A stretch of DNA of 7,374 bases from Chloroflexota bacterium (lineage in GTDB: Bacteria; Chloroflexota; Anaerolineae; JAADDB01), in contig JAADDB010000223.1 of assembly GCA_013154135.1 (NCBI GenBank), positions 1-7,374 on the forward strand, given 5' to 3'. Below are positions 6,946-7,374 of this stretch, one piece after another. The notes beneath the pieces were generated by a model. That model was not told the origin of the DNA. It worked only from the letters and a program-made list of their open reading frames with translations, and did not search any database. Each line of letters opens with the position of its first letter. Position 1 is the stretch's first letter. The position numbers were made by a program, and so were the translations under genes.

Positions 6946-6988
6946 ATATCCCAAGATATCCCAAGGTTTTTGGGATATCTTGGGATAT
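6946..6988. repeat. Perfect 19-bp-arm inverted repeat after the lipoprotein gene
   Basis: The left arm ATATCCCAAGATATCCCAA (6946-6964) and right arm (6970-6988) are exact reverse complements around GGTTT. Inside each arm the unit ATATCCCA repeats with a 10-base period. A further ATCCCAAG lies at 6926-6933. The hairpin begins 22 bases after the stop codon, so it may end or protect the transcript, but no T-tract follows on either strand. It could equally be a repeat element or protein-binding site. Confidence 0.8.
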
Positions 6989-7159
6989 GGGGGAATAGGG
7001 GTGCGCGGGGTAACGAATAAAACGGGTTGGGAAAAGGCACACACGTGGGGTAAATGAGCGGAGAGGACACACAAGGGGGAAGCCAGGCGGAAGTCCTACG
7101 TTTTCGTCCCGTGCCGGAGAAGGGGTTTTGTTGAATAACGGCCAGGCCCCTCACTCCTT

Positions 7160-7180
7160 AATCGTCAATCGTTAATCGTT
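7160..7180 (+). repeat. Heptanucleotide array, 3 units
   Basis: AATCGTC, AATCGTT, AATCGTT: the same unit order as the first three units at 5828. It lies 21 bases beyond the stop codon of the minus-strand gene at 7202. Confidence 0.75.
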
Positions 7181-7201
7181 CCACCTTCCTCCTTCCACCC
7201 C

Positions 7202-7374
7202 CTACTTCAAAATATAGTACGTGCCCCGTTTGTCGCCGACCTTGAGGAGCAGGCCCTTTTGCACCAAATCCACCAGATCCAAACGTAACGTCTCCGGACT
7301 GACCTCCGGGCACAGCTGTCGGTACTCCCGATTCGTGATGCGTCCGTGTTCCTCCAGATACTGGAGCGCGCGGA
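7202..7374 (-). CDS. C-terminal winged-helix domain of a protein cut by the window edge
   Basis: Only the last 56 codons are visible, ending at TAG (7202-7204). They translate to a winged helix-turn-helix: RALQYLEEHGRITNREYRQL, then a recognition-type helix PETLRLDLVDLVQKGLL and a wing ending GTYYILK. The 'ITNREYRQL ... DLVDLVQKGLL ... GTYY' pattern is typical of the C-terminal domain of AlbA_2/RecG-like ATP-binding regulators and of some Fic-family proteins, where it probably binds DNA. The rest of the gene lies beyond 7374, so the full product cannot be named. The frame is not in the supplied long-ORF set because it has no start in the window. Confidence 0.7.
   Translation of the reverse strand, partial: RALQYLEEHGRITNREYRQLCPEVSPETLRLDLVDLVQKGLLLKVGDKRGTYYILK

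Larger units (their letters stand above)
6925..7201. other. Spacer between convergent genes
   Basis: The 277-base gap between the plus-strand lipoprotein and the minus-strand winged-helix gene has no gene. It contains the 6946-6988 inverted repeat and, near its right end, a three-unit heptad array. Nothing recognisable is seen in about 6990-7135. Confidence 0.6.

Noticed and set aside
5899..7074. Minus-strand open frame of 391 codons
   Set aside because: Antisense to the lipoprotein gene; its Gly/Arg repeats are the reverse complement of the Thr-Pro linkers.

Overview
The window looks like chromosomal DNA of a GC-rich bacterium, most likely a member of the Chloroflexota (Anaerolineae-like). 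This is an inference from three things: lipoproteins with long Thr-Pro linkers around bacterial SH3 domains, a tandem pair of ADP-glucose pyrophosphorylase-type genes, and intergenic spacers filled with short GC-rich palindromes. No rRNA, tRNA, CRISPR array, transposase or phage gene was found.

Layout. Positions 1-429 hold no gene but a dense mosaic of short repeats. Positions 430-2975 (minus strand) carry two paralogous 424-residue GlgC-family genes joined by an ATGA stop/start overlap. The upstream copy (1701-2975) has intact active-site motifs. The downstream copy (430-1704) has lost the Arg and Lys of the nucleotide-binding signature and looks like a non-catalytic, regulatory-type partner. 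A 218-bp spacer (2976-3193) holds a possible promoter and a 23-bp palindrome just before the glgC pair. Next, still on the minus strand, come a Gfo/Idh/MocA dehydrogenase similar to inositol 2-dehydrogenase (3194-4216), a small SH3-domain lipoprotein (4279-4818) and ribosomal protein L9 with an acidic tail (4830-5429). These read in the order rplI, lipoprotein, dehydrogenase and may be one transcript.

The 529-bp spacer 5430-5958 is again repeat-rich and separates rplI from a divergent plus-strand gene (5959-6924). That gene encodes a second, larger lipoprotein whose SH3 domain is clearly related to the one beside rplI, including an unusual Cys-Cys pair. It is followed by a perfect 19-bp-arm inverted repeat. 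The window closes with the 3' end of a minus-strand gene for a winged-helix protein (7202-7374).

Functionally, the glgC pair would make ADP-glucose for glycogen synthesis. The dehydrogenase would oxidise an inositol or sugar-like polyol. The lipoproteins are probably anchored outside the membrane. No single pathway links all genes. The most distinctive features are the catalytic/degenerate GlgC pair, the heptanucleotide array family that recurs in every repeat-bearing spacer in one orientation, the two-hairpin element whose two copies differ only in unpaired positions, and the paired Cys-Cys SH3 lipoproteins around rplI.
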